64,000 bases of DNA, taken from contig NZ_BCWU01000004.1 in NCBI RefSeq assembly GCF_001592365.1, positions 186,001-250,000 on the forward strand. Reading direction: 5' to 3'. A program made the translations under genes and the position numbers. Every line of letters begins with the position of its first letter. Positions within the stretch are counted from its first letter, which is position 1. Below the pieces are notes generated by a model, which was not told where the DNA came from, made no database searches, and was given only the letters and a program-made list of their open reading frames with translations. Source of the stretch: Gordonia hydrophobica NBRC 16057. GTDB lineage: Bacteria; Actinomycetota; Actinomycetes; Mycobacteriales; Mycobacteriaceae. This document shows positions 37,321 to 45,962 of the stretch, one piece after another.

Positions 37321-38157
37321 TCAGTTCACAGCAGACGTGGACGGCGGCACCGCGGTCGATGATCCCGATGCGGTCGGCGACGGGCTGGTGCTCGACGGCT
37401 TCGGCGTCTCTGACGACGTCTTCGACTCGCTGGAACTCGGGCTCGACGACGACGGCTTGCTGGGCTTGCTGGTCGACGGCGTCGGCGACTGCATCATGAC
37501 CGTCGGATCCGGCGTCTCCTCGGTCGGCAGGACGGTCGTCGGGATGCTGGGCAACGACGACAGCGTCGGAATCAGCTTGCCGGGGTTCTGCTCGCGGATG
37601 CTTTCGATCAGCTCACGCAGATCGGCGGCCTCGGCCTTGTCTTGAATCGGGCCGATGTCCTTCTCGGCCTGGTTGATCAGATCGTTCGCCTTGACGACAT
37701 CGCCCGTGGCCAGCGCCTCCTTGGCGGCTTCGATGTTGGACTCCACGTCCACCCGCGCCTGTGTCTGCTTCGCTTGGTCGGCGAAGACCACCTGCTTCAC
37801 GCTCCACAGGGGGTCGCCCGGCTGCGAGCCCTCGCTCACCACCAGCAGGCCCGCGCCCACGACGGCCAGAATCGCGGCCGCACCCGAGACGATGCGTAGT
37901 CGGCGCGAGAGTCCCCCGCGGCGTTCCCGCTGATTCGCTCGGGTGATGGCCGCTTCGATGTCGGCGACCGTCGGCGTGGTGGGAATCGGACTCGAGATGG
38001 AGTCCGCACGCCACTGCGCGATCATGCCTGCGAGTTCGTACTCGGCGCTGTCGGCGACCTGCGCGGCACGCCCGGCCGCGAGATCGTCGAGAAATGCGTC
38101 GTCGCGGCGTACCGCGCCAACGTCGATGGGGCCGGACGTCACACCGTCATCACTCAT
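37321..38157 (-). CDS. rsdA: Anti-sigma-D factor RsdA
   Basis: A 278-residue single-pass membrane protein that holds SigD inactive, like Rv3413c. The N-terminal SigD-binding segment contains DDAFLDDLAAGR. A membrane helix lies at about residues 88-107. The outside part has a helical region and then a long Ser/Pro/Thr-rich tail (about 205-278). In M. tuberculosis, RsdA is cut by proteases to release SigD. The ATG overlaps the sigD stop (ATGA), so the two are made together. Confidence 0.88.
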   Translation of the reverse strand: MSDDGVTSGPIDVGAVRRDDAFLDDLAAGRAAQVADSAEYELAGMIAQWRADSISSPIPTTPTVADIEAAITRANQRERRGGLSRRLRIVSGAAAILAVVGAGLLVVSEGSQPGDPLWSVKQVVFADQAKQTQARVDVESNIEAAKEALATGDVVKANDLINQAEKDIGPIQDKAEAADLRELIESIREQNPGKLIPTLSSLPSIPTTVLPTEETPDPTVMMQSPTPSTSKPSKPSSSSPSSSESKTSSETPKPSSTSPSPTASGSSTAVPPSTSAVN

Positions 38158-38729
38158 CGACGTTCACCTCCTGCTTTCACTGTCTTCTTAAGCTTGGTCA
38201 GCGCGCGGTGCTGCGCGACGCGGACTGCTCCCGGGCTGCTGCCGACGATGTCGGCCGTCTCCTCTGCGGATAGGCCCACCACGAGCCGCAGCACGAGGAT
38301 CTCGCGCTGCTTCTCCGGCAGGATGGCGAGGAGATCGCGCATCTGTCGCGAGGCGTCAGATTCCAGCGCGGCCTGCTCGGGACCATTCGCGAAGTCCACC
38401 GAGTCGGGAACGTCGTCCACCGGGTCGGATTTGACCCGAGCGGCCGAACGCATGGCGTCGGCGACCTTGTGCGAAGCGATGCCGTAGACGAAAGCCATGA
38501 AGGGCCGACCCTGGTCCTCATACCGGGGCAAAGCCGTCATCACCGCCATCAACACCTCCTGCGCCACGTCGTCAGCGGAGAACAGATGCCGTTCTCCTGC
38601 ACCGATTCGTCCTCGGCAGTAGCGCAGGACGGGCTCCCTGACACTTTCGAGAACTGAGCTCAGCGCAGCGCGGTCACCATCGGACGCCGCACGGACCGCC
38701 TGGCCCAACGCATCACCTGTAAGTTTCAT
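38154..38729 (-). CDS. sigD: ECF-type RNA polymerase sigma factor SigD
   Basis: A 191-residue sigma factor. Region 2 includes FSADDVAQEVLMAVMTALPRYEDQGRPF (short motifs DDVAQEV and GRPFMAFVYGIA), and region 4 includes LPEKQREILVLRLVVGLSAEETADIVG (LPEKQREIL, SAEETADIVG) then GAVRVAQHRAL. It closely matches mycobacterial SigD, which adjusts gene expression in stationary phase and starvation. ATG 38729 is preferred; TTG 38747 is in frame but unsupported. It is followed directly by rsdA. Confidence 0.93.
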   Translation of the reverse strand: MKLTGDALGQAVRAASDGDRAALSSVLESVREPVLRYCRGRIGAGERHLFSADDVAQEVLMAVMTALPRYEDQGRPFMAFVYGIASHKVADAMRSAARVKSDPVDDVPDSVDFANGPEQAALESDASRQMRDLLAILPEKQREILVLRLVVGLSAEETADIVGSSPGAVRVAQHRALTKLKKTVKAGGERR

Positions 38730-38812
38730 CGCTGCTTCAGTGCCCAAGTGTTACTCAATCGAGAAAAAACTGACTGCGGAACGACGCTCGGCTCCCGTGG
38801 TTCAGTCATTGA

Positions 38813-39637
38813 TCAAGCGTACCGATCCGTAGCGGTCGTTCCCGGCAGGGGCTCGAAGGCCATGCCGAGCGTCACCATGTCCCCGCGCAGCCGATCTGCG
38901 ACCGAGCTCGCGGTCGGACCAGGTCGCAGCCCCGCGAGCATGGTGTGCGCCGCCCATTCCAGCGGCAGCAGCCCTGCGGCCCGACATGCATCGCTCAGGC
39001 GTTCCGCCTCGGTCGCCGCATGCGCGACGTCGCCGGCGGCGGCGCTCGCCGCAGCGGCGATCAGGTCGGTCTTGATGCGATGCCGCGACGACGGGGCCGC
39101 GGCGGCCAGTTCCATCGCCTCGGCCGCACAGCGATCGGCACCGGGAGCACCGGAATACAGGGCGAGTTCGGTCCGCACCCACGCCAAGCGGAGACGGGGG
39201 CGCCCGACGCAGAGCCAGTCCTGAGCGATGGCCGCGGGGGCGTCCGCCATCTCGGCGGCCGCACGGTCCAGCAGTGTCGCGGACGCGGAGAAGGCGCCGA
39301 TGCCGAGACCGTCGGCGGCGAGGCCGATCAGCGCATCGAGCCGCGCGGCGACGCCCCAGCGCCCGTGCAGGCCCGTCGCAGCGCGCACACCGGCACCGTC
39401 GTCGGCGCGCGCGAGAGCGTGCCCACCCGCCTGTCTGGTCAACGACGCCCGCGTCGCGCACGCCAGCGCTCGGATCTCGTCGGGCACGCGCGGGTCGCGC
39501 AGGAGATCGGCGACGATCGCCCGCGCCGCCGCCGCCCGACCGCGCGCACCGAGGTCCACGGCGCGCGCCCAGCGGTCGGCGCCGACGGGTGCTGGTTCGG
39601 CCGGCTCCACCCCGAATGCCGCCTGCCATACGCTCAT
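38813..39637 (-). CDS. Rv3415c-like conserved protein
   Basis: A 274-residue alanine-rich, mostly helical protein starting MSVWQAAFGVEPAEP. Repeated paired helices such as RAAAARAIVADLLRD and GDVAHAATEAERLSDACRAAG suggest a TPR-like solenoid. It occupies the Rv3415c position between sigD and whiB3, and no function is known for that family. A longer frame reaching ATG 39685 or GTG 39676 is possible. It may adjust the SigD or WhiB3 response, but that rests on position only. Confidence 0.75.
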   Translation of the reverse strand: MSVWQAAFGVEPAEPAPVGADRWARAVDLGARGRAAAARAIVADLLRDPRVPDEIRALACATRASLTRQAGGHALARADDGAGVRAATGLHGRWGVAARLDALIGLAADGLGIGAFSASATLLDRAAAEMADAPAAIAQDWLCVGRPRLRLAWVRTELALYSGAPGADRCAAEAMELAAAAPSSRHRIKTDLIAAAASAAAGDVAHAATEAERLSDACRAAGLLPLEWAAHTMLAGLRPGPTASSVADRLRGDMVTLGMAFEPLPGTTATDRYA

Positions 39638-40006
39638 CTGTCGGTCATCCCACTTTCTTTCGTCTTCTGTGCTCACGGTGAACATTTCATTTCGACTAAC
39701 AAACGATGATCAATGCAAGGCCGAATTGCCCGTCACGACAGCTGTTGTTAGCCCATCAGTAACCTTTGTGTGCGTGCCGCTCACCACCCCCGGTCCGCAC
39801 CGGCTCCGCGGGAGGCCGTGGCCGACTCTCACCGCCGCCATATTCACGCAGGTCAACCCGCCCGGCTGTGCCACCAGAATGCATTACCGCAGGCAGCGGG
39901 TGGTCTTGATCACGAAATCTGTTGTTCATGTCCGCCGTGTGAATGACCGCGAAAGGCGCTCAAATCCTGGTTTGACTCGCTTTTCTCGACCCACATACCG
40001 TGAGCG
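39638..40006. other. Intergenic region with the whiB3 promoter
   Basis: The longest gene-free stretch in the window, A+T-rich by local standards near both ends. The right end holds TTGACT (39972-39977), an 18-nt spacer and TACCGT (39996-40001), a good sigma-A promoter reading into whiB3. The left part must hold the promoter of the Rv3415c-like gene, but I see no clear -10. I find no convincing gene or RNA in the middle. Confidence 0.6.
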
Positions 40007-40042
40007 ATGTCAGGTACAAACGCCTCACACCCAGGAGCTAGA

Positions 40043-40339
40043 TTGACCACGACAATCGACCGACTGCCCGGCCCGAACTCCGATTTCTGGAACTGGCAGA
40101 TGCAAGGCAAATGCCGCGGCCTTGAATCTTCGGTCTTCTTCCACCCCGAGGGGGAACGCGGCCGCGCACGGATGCAGCGCGAGCGTCAGGCCAAGCAGGT
40201 CTGCGCCGACTGCCCCGTGCTGATGCAGTGCCGTTCACATGCGCTGAGCGTCGACGAACCGTACGGCATCTGGGGCGGACTCACCGAGTCCGAGCGGAAC
40301 CTGATGCGCCGCCGCAACCCGCGGCGACTGGCCGGCTGA
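40043..40339 (+). CDS. whiB3: Iron-sulphur redox regulator WhiB3
   Basis: A 98-residue WhiB protein that binds a 4Fe-4S cluster through C24, C54, C57 and C63. LPGPNSDFWNWQMQGKC, SSVFFHPEGERGRARMQR and the binding motif GIWGGLTESER are closest to mycobacterial WhiB3, which senses redox state and steers lipid synthesis through the main sigma factor. TTG 40043 has AGGAG 5 nt upstream and matches the short N-terminus of WhiB3. ATG 40007 (110 residues) sits 5 nt after a -10 element, so a second, leaderless product is possible. Confidence 0.9.
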   Translation: MTTTIDRLPGPNSDFWNWQMQGKCRGLESSVFFHPEGERGRARMQRERQAKQVCADCPVLMQCRSHALSVDEPYGIWGGLTESERNLMRRRNPRRLAG

Positions 40340-40367
40340 CTTACAGCGCGGCCCGACCCGAGCATAT

Positions 40368-40406
40368 GAATCAGCCCCGGTTGAGAGACTCAACCGGGGC
40401 TGATTC
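40368..40406. terminator. Bidirectional hairpin between whiB3 and groES
   Basis: A perfect 18-bp stem GAATCAGCCCCGGTTGAG with a 3-nt loop lies between the convergent genes. No T-run is present. Confidence 0.75.
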
Positions 40407-40422
40407 GTGTCTGGGGCTGGTC

Positions 40423-40719
40423 TCAGCCGACCACTGCGAGGATGTCGCGAGCCGACAGGATCAGGTATTCCTGGCCTGCGTACTTGACCTCGGTGCCACC
40501 GTACTTGCTGTAGATGACGACGTCGCCTTCCTTGACGTCGACCGGGATACGGGTGCCCTGATCGGTGACGCGGCCTTCGCCCACGGCGATGACCTTGCCC
40601 TCCTGCGGCTTCTCCTTGGCCGTGTCGGGGATGACCAGGCCGGAAGCGGTGGTGGTCTCAGCCTCGACGGCCTGAACGAGGATCTTGTCCTCAAGCGGCT
40701 TGATGTTCACGCTCGCCAC
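40423..40719 (-). CDS. groES: Co-chaperonin GroES
   Basis: A 98-residue lid subunit for Gro[38 protein letters not shown] (motifs [23 protein letters not shown]), [11 protein letters not shown] and the C-terminal [16 protein letters not shown] at 40719 follows AAGGAC. A CIRCE operator lies about 100 bp upstream, so HrcA represses it and heat relieves it. No groEL follows: the next sequence is a terminator and whiB3. The partner must be encoded elsewhere. Confidence 0.95.
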   Translation of the reverse strand: MASVNIKPLEDKILVQAVEAETTTASGLVIPDTAKEKPQEGKVIAVGEGRVTDQGTRIPVDVKEGDVVIYSKYGGTEVKYAGQEYLILSARDILAVVG

Positions 40720-40819
40720 GATGTCAGTCCTTTTCCTTCATGTCACTGATTGAAAGTTCGCGGCACCGGATCGCGTTGCCACGTCGTCGCGGGTGCCGCG
40801 GCGCTGCATTCGGAGCCAA

Positions 40820-40846
40820 CTAGCACTCTACCCACGAGAGTGCCAG
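40820..40846 (-). promoter_or_regulatory. CIRCE element (HrcA operator) of groES
   Basis: CTAGCACTC-N9-GAGTGCCAG matches the CIRCE consensus TTAGCACTC-N9-GAGTGCTAA at 15 of 18 arm positions. Confidence 0.9.
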
Positions 40847-40873
40847 CACTCAAGGGATGGGTCTGATAATCGC

Positions 40874-41902
40874 TCAGAGCTTACTGATCTGCACGCTCAT
40901 CCCGGGGTCGGTCGCCACGGTGAGGGGCGACGGCGGCGCTCCACCGGCGATCACGTGCGCACCGAGCGCCGCGACCATCACTCCGTTGTCGGTGCACAGA
41001 CGGGGCTTCGGCACGCGTAGATCGATGCCTGCGGCAGCGGTGCGCTCGACGGCCAGCGCGCGGATCCGCGAGTTCGCCGTGGCGCCGCCACCCAGAACCA
41101 GAGTGTCGACGTCACGCTCGGCGCACGCGCGCAAGGCCTTGGCGGTCAGCACGTCGGCCACCGCCTCTTGGAACGACGCGGCCACGTCCGGTACCGACAC
41201 CGGCTGCCCCGCGCGGACACGCTGCTCCACGTAGCGGGCGACGGCGGTCTTGAGTCCGCTGAACGAGAAGTCGAACGGCGCATCGCGCGGGCCGGTCATC
41301 CCGCGCGGAAACGCGATCGCCTCGGGATCGCCGTCTCGCGCTGCGGCATCCAGTGCGGGCCCGCCGGGATAGCCGAGGTCCAGCAGCCGAGCCACCTTGT
41401 CGAAGGCCTCCCCCGCCGCGTCGTCGACCGTCGTCCCCATCTCGACCATGGGCTGCGACAAGTCCTGGACGCCCAGCAGGTGGGTGTGGCCGCCCGAGAC
41501 CAGCAGCGCGACGGCCGGCGGCATCGGTCCGTGCTCCAGCGTGTCGGCGGCGATGTGTCCGCCCAGGTGATTCACCGCGTACAGCGGCACATCCCAGGCC
41601 AGCGCATACGCCTTGGCCGCGGCGACGCCGACCAGCAGCGCGCCGGCCAGGCCCGGTCCGATCGTGACCGCGATCGCGTCGGGTCGGTCGATGCCCGCGG
41701 CCTCGCGGGCACGGGTCATCGTGGGCACGACGGCCTGCAGATGTGCGCGCGAGGCGACCTCGGGGACCACGCCGCCGTAGCGGGCGTGCTCGTCGACGCT
41801 CGACGCCACCTCGTCGGCGAGCAGCGTGGTCTGACCGCCGTCCCATTCGACGACGCCGACGCCGGTCTCGTCGCAGGAGCTCTCGATGCCCATCACGATC
41901 AT
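40874..41902 (-). CDS. tsaD: tRNA N6-threonylcarbamoyladenosine transferase TsaD
   Basis: A 342-residue ASKHA-fold enzyme that transfers threonylcarbamoyl to A37 of ANN-decoding tRNAs. [14 protein letters not shown] starts the fold, [10 protein letters not shown] gives the metal His residues (H112, H116), LVSGGHTHL and [12 protein letters not shown] follow, and [12 protein letters not shown] ends the site. It is the last gene of the chain glmS to tsaD and overlaps rimI by 4 bases. TsaB and TsaE, its partners, are two and three genes upstream. Confidence 0.96.
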   Translation of the reverse strand: MIVMGIESSCDETGVGVVEWDGGQTTLLADEVASSVDEHARYGGVVPEVASRAHLQAVVPTMTRAREAAGIDRPDAIAVTIGPGLAGALLVGVAAAKAYALAWDVPLYAVNHLGGHIAADTLEHGPMPPAVALLVSGGHTHLLGVQDLSQPMVEMGTTVDDAAGEAFDKVARLLDLGYPGGPALDAAARDGDPEAIAFPRGMTGPRDAPFDFSFSGLKTAVARYVEQRVRAGQPVSVPDVAASFQEAVADVLTAKALRACAERDVDTLVLGGGATANSRIRALAVERTAAAGIDLRVPKPRLCTDNGVMVAALGAHVIAGGAPPSPLTVATDPGMSVQISKL

Positions 41903-42384
41903 GGTTGAGCGTGCCCTTCCGGCTCGGCGGTCCGCGCGGCGCGCACCATGGTGTACGCGTCCGCGCCGGACGGTTGATAGTAGTTGCGACGGGTTCCGAC
42001 GACCTCGAAGCCGTTGCGCTGATAGAGCGCGATGGCCGCATCGTTGTCGGTGCGCACCTCCAGGAATACCGGTGCGTGCACCTGATCGGCAACGTCGAGC
42101 AGCGCGTCGAGCAGCGCTCGACCATAGCCCTCGCCCTGATGCCCGGGTTCGACGGCGATGGTGTGGACCTCGCACTCGTGGTCGCCCGGACGGCCGAGGA
42201 CGCTGACGCCCGCGTATCCGATGACCGGTCCGCCCGCGCGCACACGTGCCGCGACGTAGGTGTTGTGGTCGGCGCGCAGCTCGGCGACGAAGCCGCTGAG
42301 CGGCCACGGCGAGTCGGCAGCGAAGAGTTCGGCCTCGATCTCGGTGCAGCGCACCAGGTCGTCCGGCGTCAGTGCATCGATCAC
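41899..42384 (-). CDS. rimI: Ribosomal protein S18 N-acetyltransferase RimI
   Basis: A 161-residue GNAT acetyltransferase. [22 protein letters not shown] is the acetyl-CoA loop (seen as [15 protein letters not shown]), and [21 protein letters not shown] is the family end ([17 protein letters not shown]). In actinobacteria rimI usually lies between tsaB and tsaD, as here, with 4-base overlaps to both neighbours. The true targets may be wider than S18. Confidence 0.92.
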   Translation of the reverse strand: MIDALTPDDLVRCTEIEAELFAADSPWPLSGFVAELRADHNTYVAARVRAGGPVIGYAGVSVLGRPGDHECEVHTIAVEPGHQGEGYGRALLDALLDVADQVHAPVFLEVRTDNDAAIALYQRNGFEVVGTRRNYYQPSGADAYTMVRAARTAEPEGHAQP

Positions 42385-43139
42385 CGGACGCTGCGCCCGA
42401 CATCATCAGACGCGGCGGGCAGCAGTGACTTCCGCTTCTGGTCCTTGAGCTCCACCGCGTCCGGCCGACGCAGATAGAGAGGAGACAAGGGCTCGGCGGG
42501 CGCACCGTCGCGGACCTGCTCGGCGGCGACCGCGGCCAGCGCTGCGGCCGTGGGCGTGACGAGCTCGGCGCCGGTGAATCCGAACCGTTCGGTGAAGCGA
42601 CTCTCCCCCAGCACGGCGATCAGCGCGGTGTCGGCCAATGTCGCCACCAGCGTGTCCGGTGCGTCGACGCCGGGTCCGGCGATCCGTCGACCACCGTCGT
42701 ACAGCGCCCAGTACACCTCGCGGCGGCGGGCGTCGGTGAGGACGAGTCGAGCGCCGGGTCCGGCGACGGGAGCCGCACCGTCGATCGCGTCGAGCGTGCA
42801 CACCCCGTAGGCGGGGATCCCGAGCGCATCCGCATACGCCGAGCCGGTCGCCATGCCGACCCGGAGTCCGGTGAACGGTCCCGGGCCGCAGCCGACGACC
42901 ACCGCGTCGAGGTCGGCGCCGGTGACGCCGGCGTCGGCGAGCACGTCACGCATCAAACTGGTGAGGATCTCGGCGTGCCTCCGCTGATCGGCGACGATCC
43001 GCTCGGCGAGTGCGGTGGCGTCGCCGTCCGACGACATCTCGACCACGCCGGTGACGACCGCCGACGTGGCGGTGTCGATCACCAACACCCGCTGCGGGCG
43101 GCCGGTGTCTCCAGCCCCAGTTCGGTCCTGCCCGGTCAC
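42381..43139 (-). CDS. tsaB: t6A biosynthesis scaffold protein TsaB
   Basis: A 252-residue ASKHA-fold partner of Tsa[36 protein letters not shown] and [20 protein letters not shown] ([15 protein letters not shown]) are classic. [16 protein letters not shown] follows. It lacks the metal site of TsaD, as is normal. GTG at 43139 overlaps the tsaE stop (GTGA). Confidence 0.94.
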   Translation of the reverse strand: MTGQDRTGAGDTGRPQRVLVIDTATSAVVTGVVEMSSDGDATALAERIVADQRRHAEILTSLMRDVLADAGVTGADLDAVVVGCGPGPFTGLRVGMATGSAYADALGIPAYGVCTLDAIDGAAPVAGPGARLVLTDARRREVYWALYDGGRRIAGPGVDAPDTLVATLADTALIAVLGESRFTERFGFTGAELVTPTAAALAAVAAEQVRDGAPAEPLSPLYLRRPDAVELKDQKRKSLLPAASDDVGRSVR

Positions 43140-43585
43140 CGATTCACCCACTCCCACGTCGCGTGACGCGTCTCGCTGTCGTCGTCGCGTCGTAGGCGGA
43201 CGATCAAGTACTCGTCGACGAGTCGCTCGACGACGCCTTCTCCCCATTCCACCACGACCACGCTGTCGTCCAGGTCGGTGTCGAGGTCCAGGGCGTCCAG
43301 ATCGTCCAATCCGCCGAGGCGGTACGCGTCCACGTGCACCAGGCCCGGGCCGCCGTCGGGGCCGGCCGAATGCTGGCGGGCGATGATGAAGGTGGGCGAC
43401 GACACCCGTCCGCGGACGCCGAGCCCCGCAGCGATCCCGCGCGTCAAGGCGGTCTTCCCCGCACCGAGCGGGCCGTCGAGGATCACCAGGTCGCCCGGCC
43501 GGAGCATGGTCGCGAACTCGTGGCCGAGTGCTTCGGTGTCCGCGACGTCGGGAAGGTCGCGCGAGCCTGCGGTCCGGTCAGCCAC
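43136..43585 (-). CDS. tsaE: t6A biosynthesis ATPase TsaE
   Basis: A 149-residue P-loop ATPase that resets the TsaB-TsaD complex. ALGHEFATMLRPGDLVILDGPLGAGKTALTRGIA contains Walker A (GPLGAGKTAL), SSPTFIIARQH is switch-like, and VHVDAYRLGGLDDLDAL and VVVVEWGEGV follow. The GTG start lies 8 bases inside the end of the upstream hydrolase gene. Confidence 0.94.
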   Translation of the reverse strand: MADRTAGSRDLPDVADTEALGHEFATMLRPGDLVILDGPLGAGKTALTRGIAAGLGVRGRVSSPTFIIARQHSAGPDGGPGLVHVDAYRLGGLDDLDALDLDTDLDDSVVVVEWGEGVVERLVDEYLIVRLRRDDDSETRHATWEWVNR

Positions 43586-44807
43586 GAGCGGCCGCCTTGC
43601 TGCGTCGACCGCGCCAGGGCATCATCGGTCGGCCGAGCGCCAGCCGCGACCGCGTGACGAGGTCGTCGACGGCGTCGTTGACCGCCTCCGGGTCCTCCAT
43701 CGGCAGCATGTGTCCACAGCCCTCGGCGATCACCAGGCGGGCGTCGTCACCCAACTGCGCGTACATGTTCAACGAGTTGTGAATCGGGGTGAGGCGATCC
43801 TCGTCGCCGCACAGGACCACCGACGGCACCTGGGCGAGCACCGGCAGCGCCGTCGCCTCGTCGTGGCTGGAGAGCACGCGCAGAAAGTTGACCATGGTGG
43901 CGATCGGCGTGTTCTGGATCATCTTCTCGACGGCTCGGCCTACGGCCGGGCTGTGAAAGTCCTTGCCGAAGCTCGCCGCGATGAGAACCGGTTCGACGGC
44001 GCGGCGGGTGATGCCGCGACCGGCCTGGACGGCCTTCGGGACGTACTTCACCGAGATCTGCAGCGCGCTGACGATCGGATTGTTGAGGCCCTCGCCGAGA
44101 CCCGCCTCGGTGATGCCCCGGGCGGCAGTCGAGACCAGGGCGACGCCGGCGATGCGGCCGCTGTGCGAGAACAACCGAGAATGCCTGCGCGCCAACGACA
44201 TGACCGACATGCCGCCCATCGAGTGGCCGACGAGGACAACGGGACCGGTGGGCGCCATGGTGCGAATCACCGCAGCGAGGTCGTCGCCGAGCTGCGCCAT
44301 GGTGCAACTCTCGTCGGGCGCCGCGTCGCTGGCGCCGTGGCCGCGCTGGTCGTAGAAGACCAGCTTGATGTTGCGATCGGCCCAGCGTTCGGCGAGGCCG
44401 AACCGCTGAAAATGCCACGACGCCATGCGCAGCGTGAAACCGTGGACGAAGATCACCGTGAGCTCGGGGGTCGCGGTCCGTCCCCACTTGGCCTCGTCGC
44501 CGTTCGCCTTCGTACCACCGGTCAGGACTGTCCGGACGGCGAGTGAGACGCCGTCGTCCGCCGTCACCGTCGCGACCTCGCCCGCGTAGATCGCGGTGAA
44601 GTCGACGCCGGCGTTCGGGTCCGGTCGCCCCCGCGTCTTCCGATGCGTCCGGCGACCGGCCGCTGCCGCGCCCAGCGCACCCACCTCGGTGAGGCCGGAA
44701 CGCCACCGCGGCACCGGCTTCGGCGCCGGGCCCGGTTTCGCCGCCGGTACCGATTTCACCGGTACCGAATGCATCGTTGCCGACTGTTTTCGGCTCTTCC
44801 TAGCCAT
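43578..44807 (-). CDS. Alpha/beta-fold hydrolase
   Basis: A 409-residue protein with a basic, low-complexity N-terminus (about 1-65, rich in Lys, Pro and Arg) followed by a hydrolase fold. VIFVHGFTLRMASW gives the oxyanion loop, VGHSMGGMS the nucleophile S196, LCGDEDRLTP the acid, and EGCGHMLPMEDP the His. It lies between alr and tsaE, overlapping both, so it belongs to the operon, but its substrate is unknown. An esterase or lipase acting on envelope lipids is possible. I see no clear signal peptide. Confidence 0.85.
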   Translation of the reverse strand: MARKSRKQSATMHSVPVKSVPAAKPGPAPKPVPRWRSGLTEVGALGAAAAGRRTHRKTRGRPDPNAGVDFTAIYAGEVATVTADDGVSLAVRTVLTGGTKANGDEAKWGRTATPELTVIFVHGFTLRMASWHFQRFGLAERWADRNIKLVFYDQRGHGASDAAPDESCTMAQLGDDLAAVIRTMAPTGPVVLVGHSMGGMSVMSLARRHSRLFSHSGRIAGVALVSTAARGITEAGLGEGLNNPIVSALQISVKYVPKAVQAGRGITRRAVEPVLIAASFGKDFHSPAVGRAVEKMIQNTPIATMVNFLRVLSSHDEATALPVLAQVPSVVLCGDEDRLTPIHNSLNMYAQLGDDARLVIAEGCGHMLPMEDPEAVNDAVDDLVTRSRLALGRPMMPWRGRRSKAAARG

Positions 44808-45957
44808 GCGTCTCCCCCAGCGGATCGTTCACGTAGCGACGGACGGCTCGAGAGCCGATGCGCGAGATGATCTCGTAGTCGATGGTTCCGCAGCCGTCGG
44901 CCCAGTCCTTGGCGGACGGGACCGGCGCCCGATCCGCCGCCGGCGAGCCGAACAGGACGGCGCGATCGCCTTCGGAGACGCCTCCGCCGTCCGGGCCGAG
45001 GTCGACCACCAGCTGGTCCATGCAGATCCGGCCGACGTTCGGAAACAGGCGGCCGTTGATCAGCACCTCGAGACGACCGGACAGGGCCCGCGGCACCCCG
45101 TCGGCGTAGCCGGCGGGCACCACCCCGAGCACGGTGCTGTGCGGTGCGATCCACGTGTGGTTGTAGGAGACGCCTTGGCCCGCGGAGACCTTCTTGGTCA
45201 ACGAGATGCTGGTCTCCAATGTCATCGCCGGGATCAGTCCGAAGTCGCCGAGGTCGGGCACCGGCGAATAGCCGTAGACCGACAAGCCCGGTCGGACGGC
45301 GTCATGGGCCAGATCGGGCCGGGTCAGCGCGGCGGGCGAGTTCGCGATGTGCACGAGTTCGGGAGTCAGGCCCTTGCGTGCCAGGTCGGCGACGGCCGCG
45401 TCCACCCGCGCGGACTGCACCGAGTTCATCGGGTGGTCGGGCTCGTCACCGAAGGCCAGGTGGCACATGACACCGGACAGCCGCACGGCTCCCTCGGCGA
45501 CGGCGGCGGCCAGCAGGTCGGCGGTGGCCTCCCACTCGTCGGGACTGACGCCGCTGCGGGCGAGCCCGGTGTCGAGCTTCACCGAGACGGTCGCGGTGCG
45601 CCCGGTGCTGCGTGCGGCGTCGATCACGCGCTGCAGTTGTCGCGGGGAGGAGACGGCGATGTCGACGTCGTCAGCGATGCCTCCCGCGAAATCGGTCTCC
45701 TCGGTGTGCAACCAGGCGATCAGGTGACTGTCGACGCCACCGGCGCGCAGCTGCCTTGCCTCGCAGAGCTGTGCGACGCCGAGAGCGACGGCGCCCGCCG
45801 CCAGTGCGGTTCGGCCCACCGGGACGGCGCCGTGTGCGTAGCCGTCTGCCTTGACGACGGCGATCACATCACTGCGTGACCGGTCGCGCAAGACGCCGAC
45901 GTTATGGGCGACGGCCCCGAGGTCGACTGTGGCGTAGAGGTTGGCGTGCGATTCCAT
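44800..45957 (-). CDS. alr: Alanine racemase Alr
   Basis: A 385-residue fold-type III PLP enzyme that makes D-alanine for peptidoglycan. VIAVVKADGYAHGAVPVG holds the PLP lysine (K36), KLDTGLARSGV the cofactor arm, GVSYNHTWIAP the second catalytic Tyr, and RICMDQLVVDLG the C-terminal domain. ATG 45957 lies 5 bp after the nnr stop. The stop overlaps the hydrolase start by 8 bases. Confidence 0.96.
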   Translation of the reverse strand: MESHANLYATVDLGAVAHNVGVLRDRSRSDVIAVVKADGYAHGAVPVGRTALAAGAVALGVAQLCEARQLRAGGVDSHLIAWLHTEETDFAGGIADDVDIAVSSPRQLQRVIDAARSTGRTATVSVKLDTGLARSGVSPDEWEATADLLAAAVAEGAVRLSGVMCHLAFGDEPDHPMNSVQSARVDAAVADLARKGLTPELVHIANSPAALTRPDLAHDAVRPGLSVYGYSPVPDLGDFGLIPAMTLETSISLTKKVSAGQGVSYNHTWIAPHSTVLGVVPAGYADGVPRALSGRLEVLINGRLFPNVGRICMDQLVVDLGPDGGGVSEGDRAVLFGSPAADRAPVPSAKDWADGCGTIDYEIISRIGSRAVRRYVNDPLGETHG

Positions 45958-45962
45958 CGCTC

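Noticed and set aside
39638..40006. Small RNA or additional gene in the sigD-whiB3 interval
   Set aside because: No convincing promoter-hairpin pair, and no frame with coding character apart from the whiB3 promoter.
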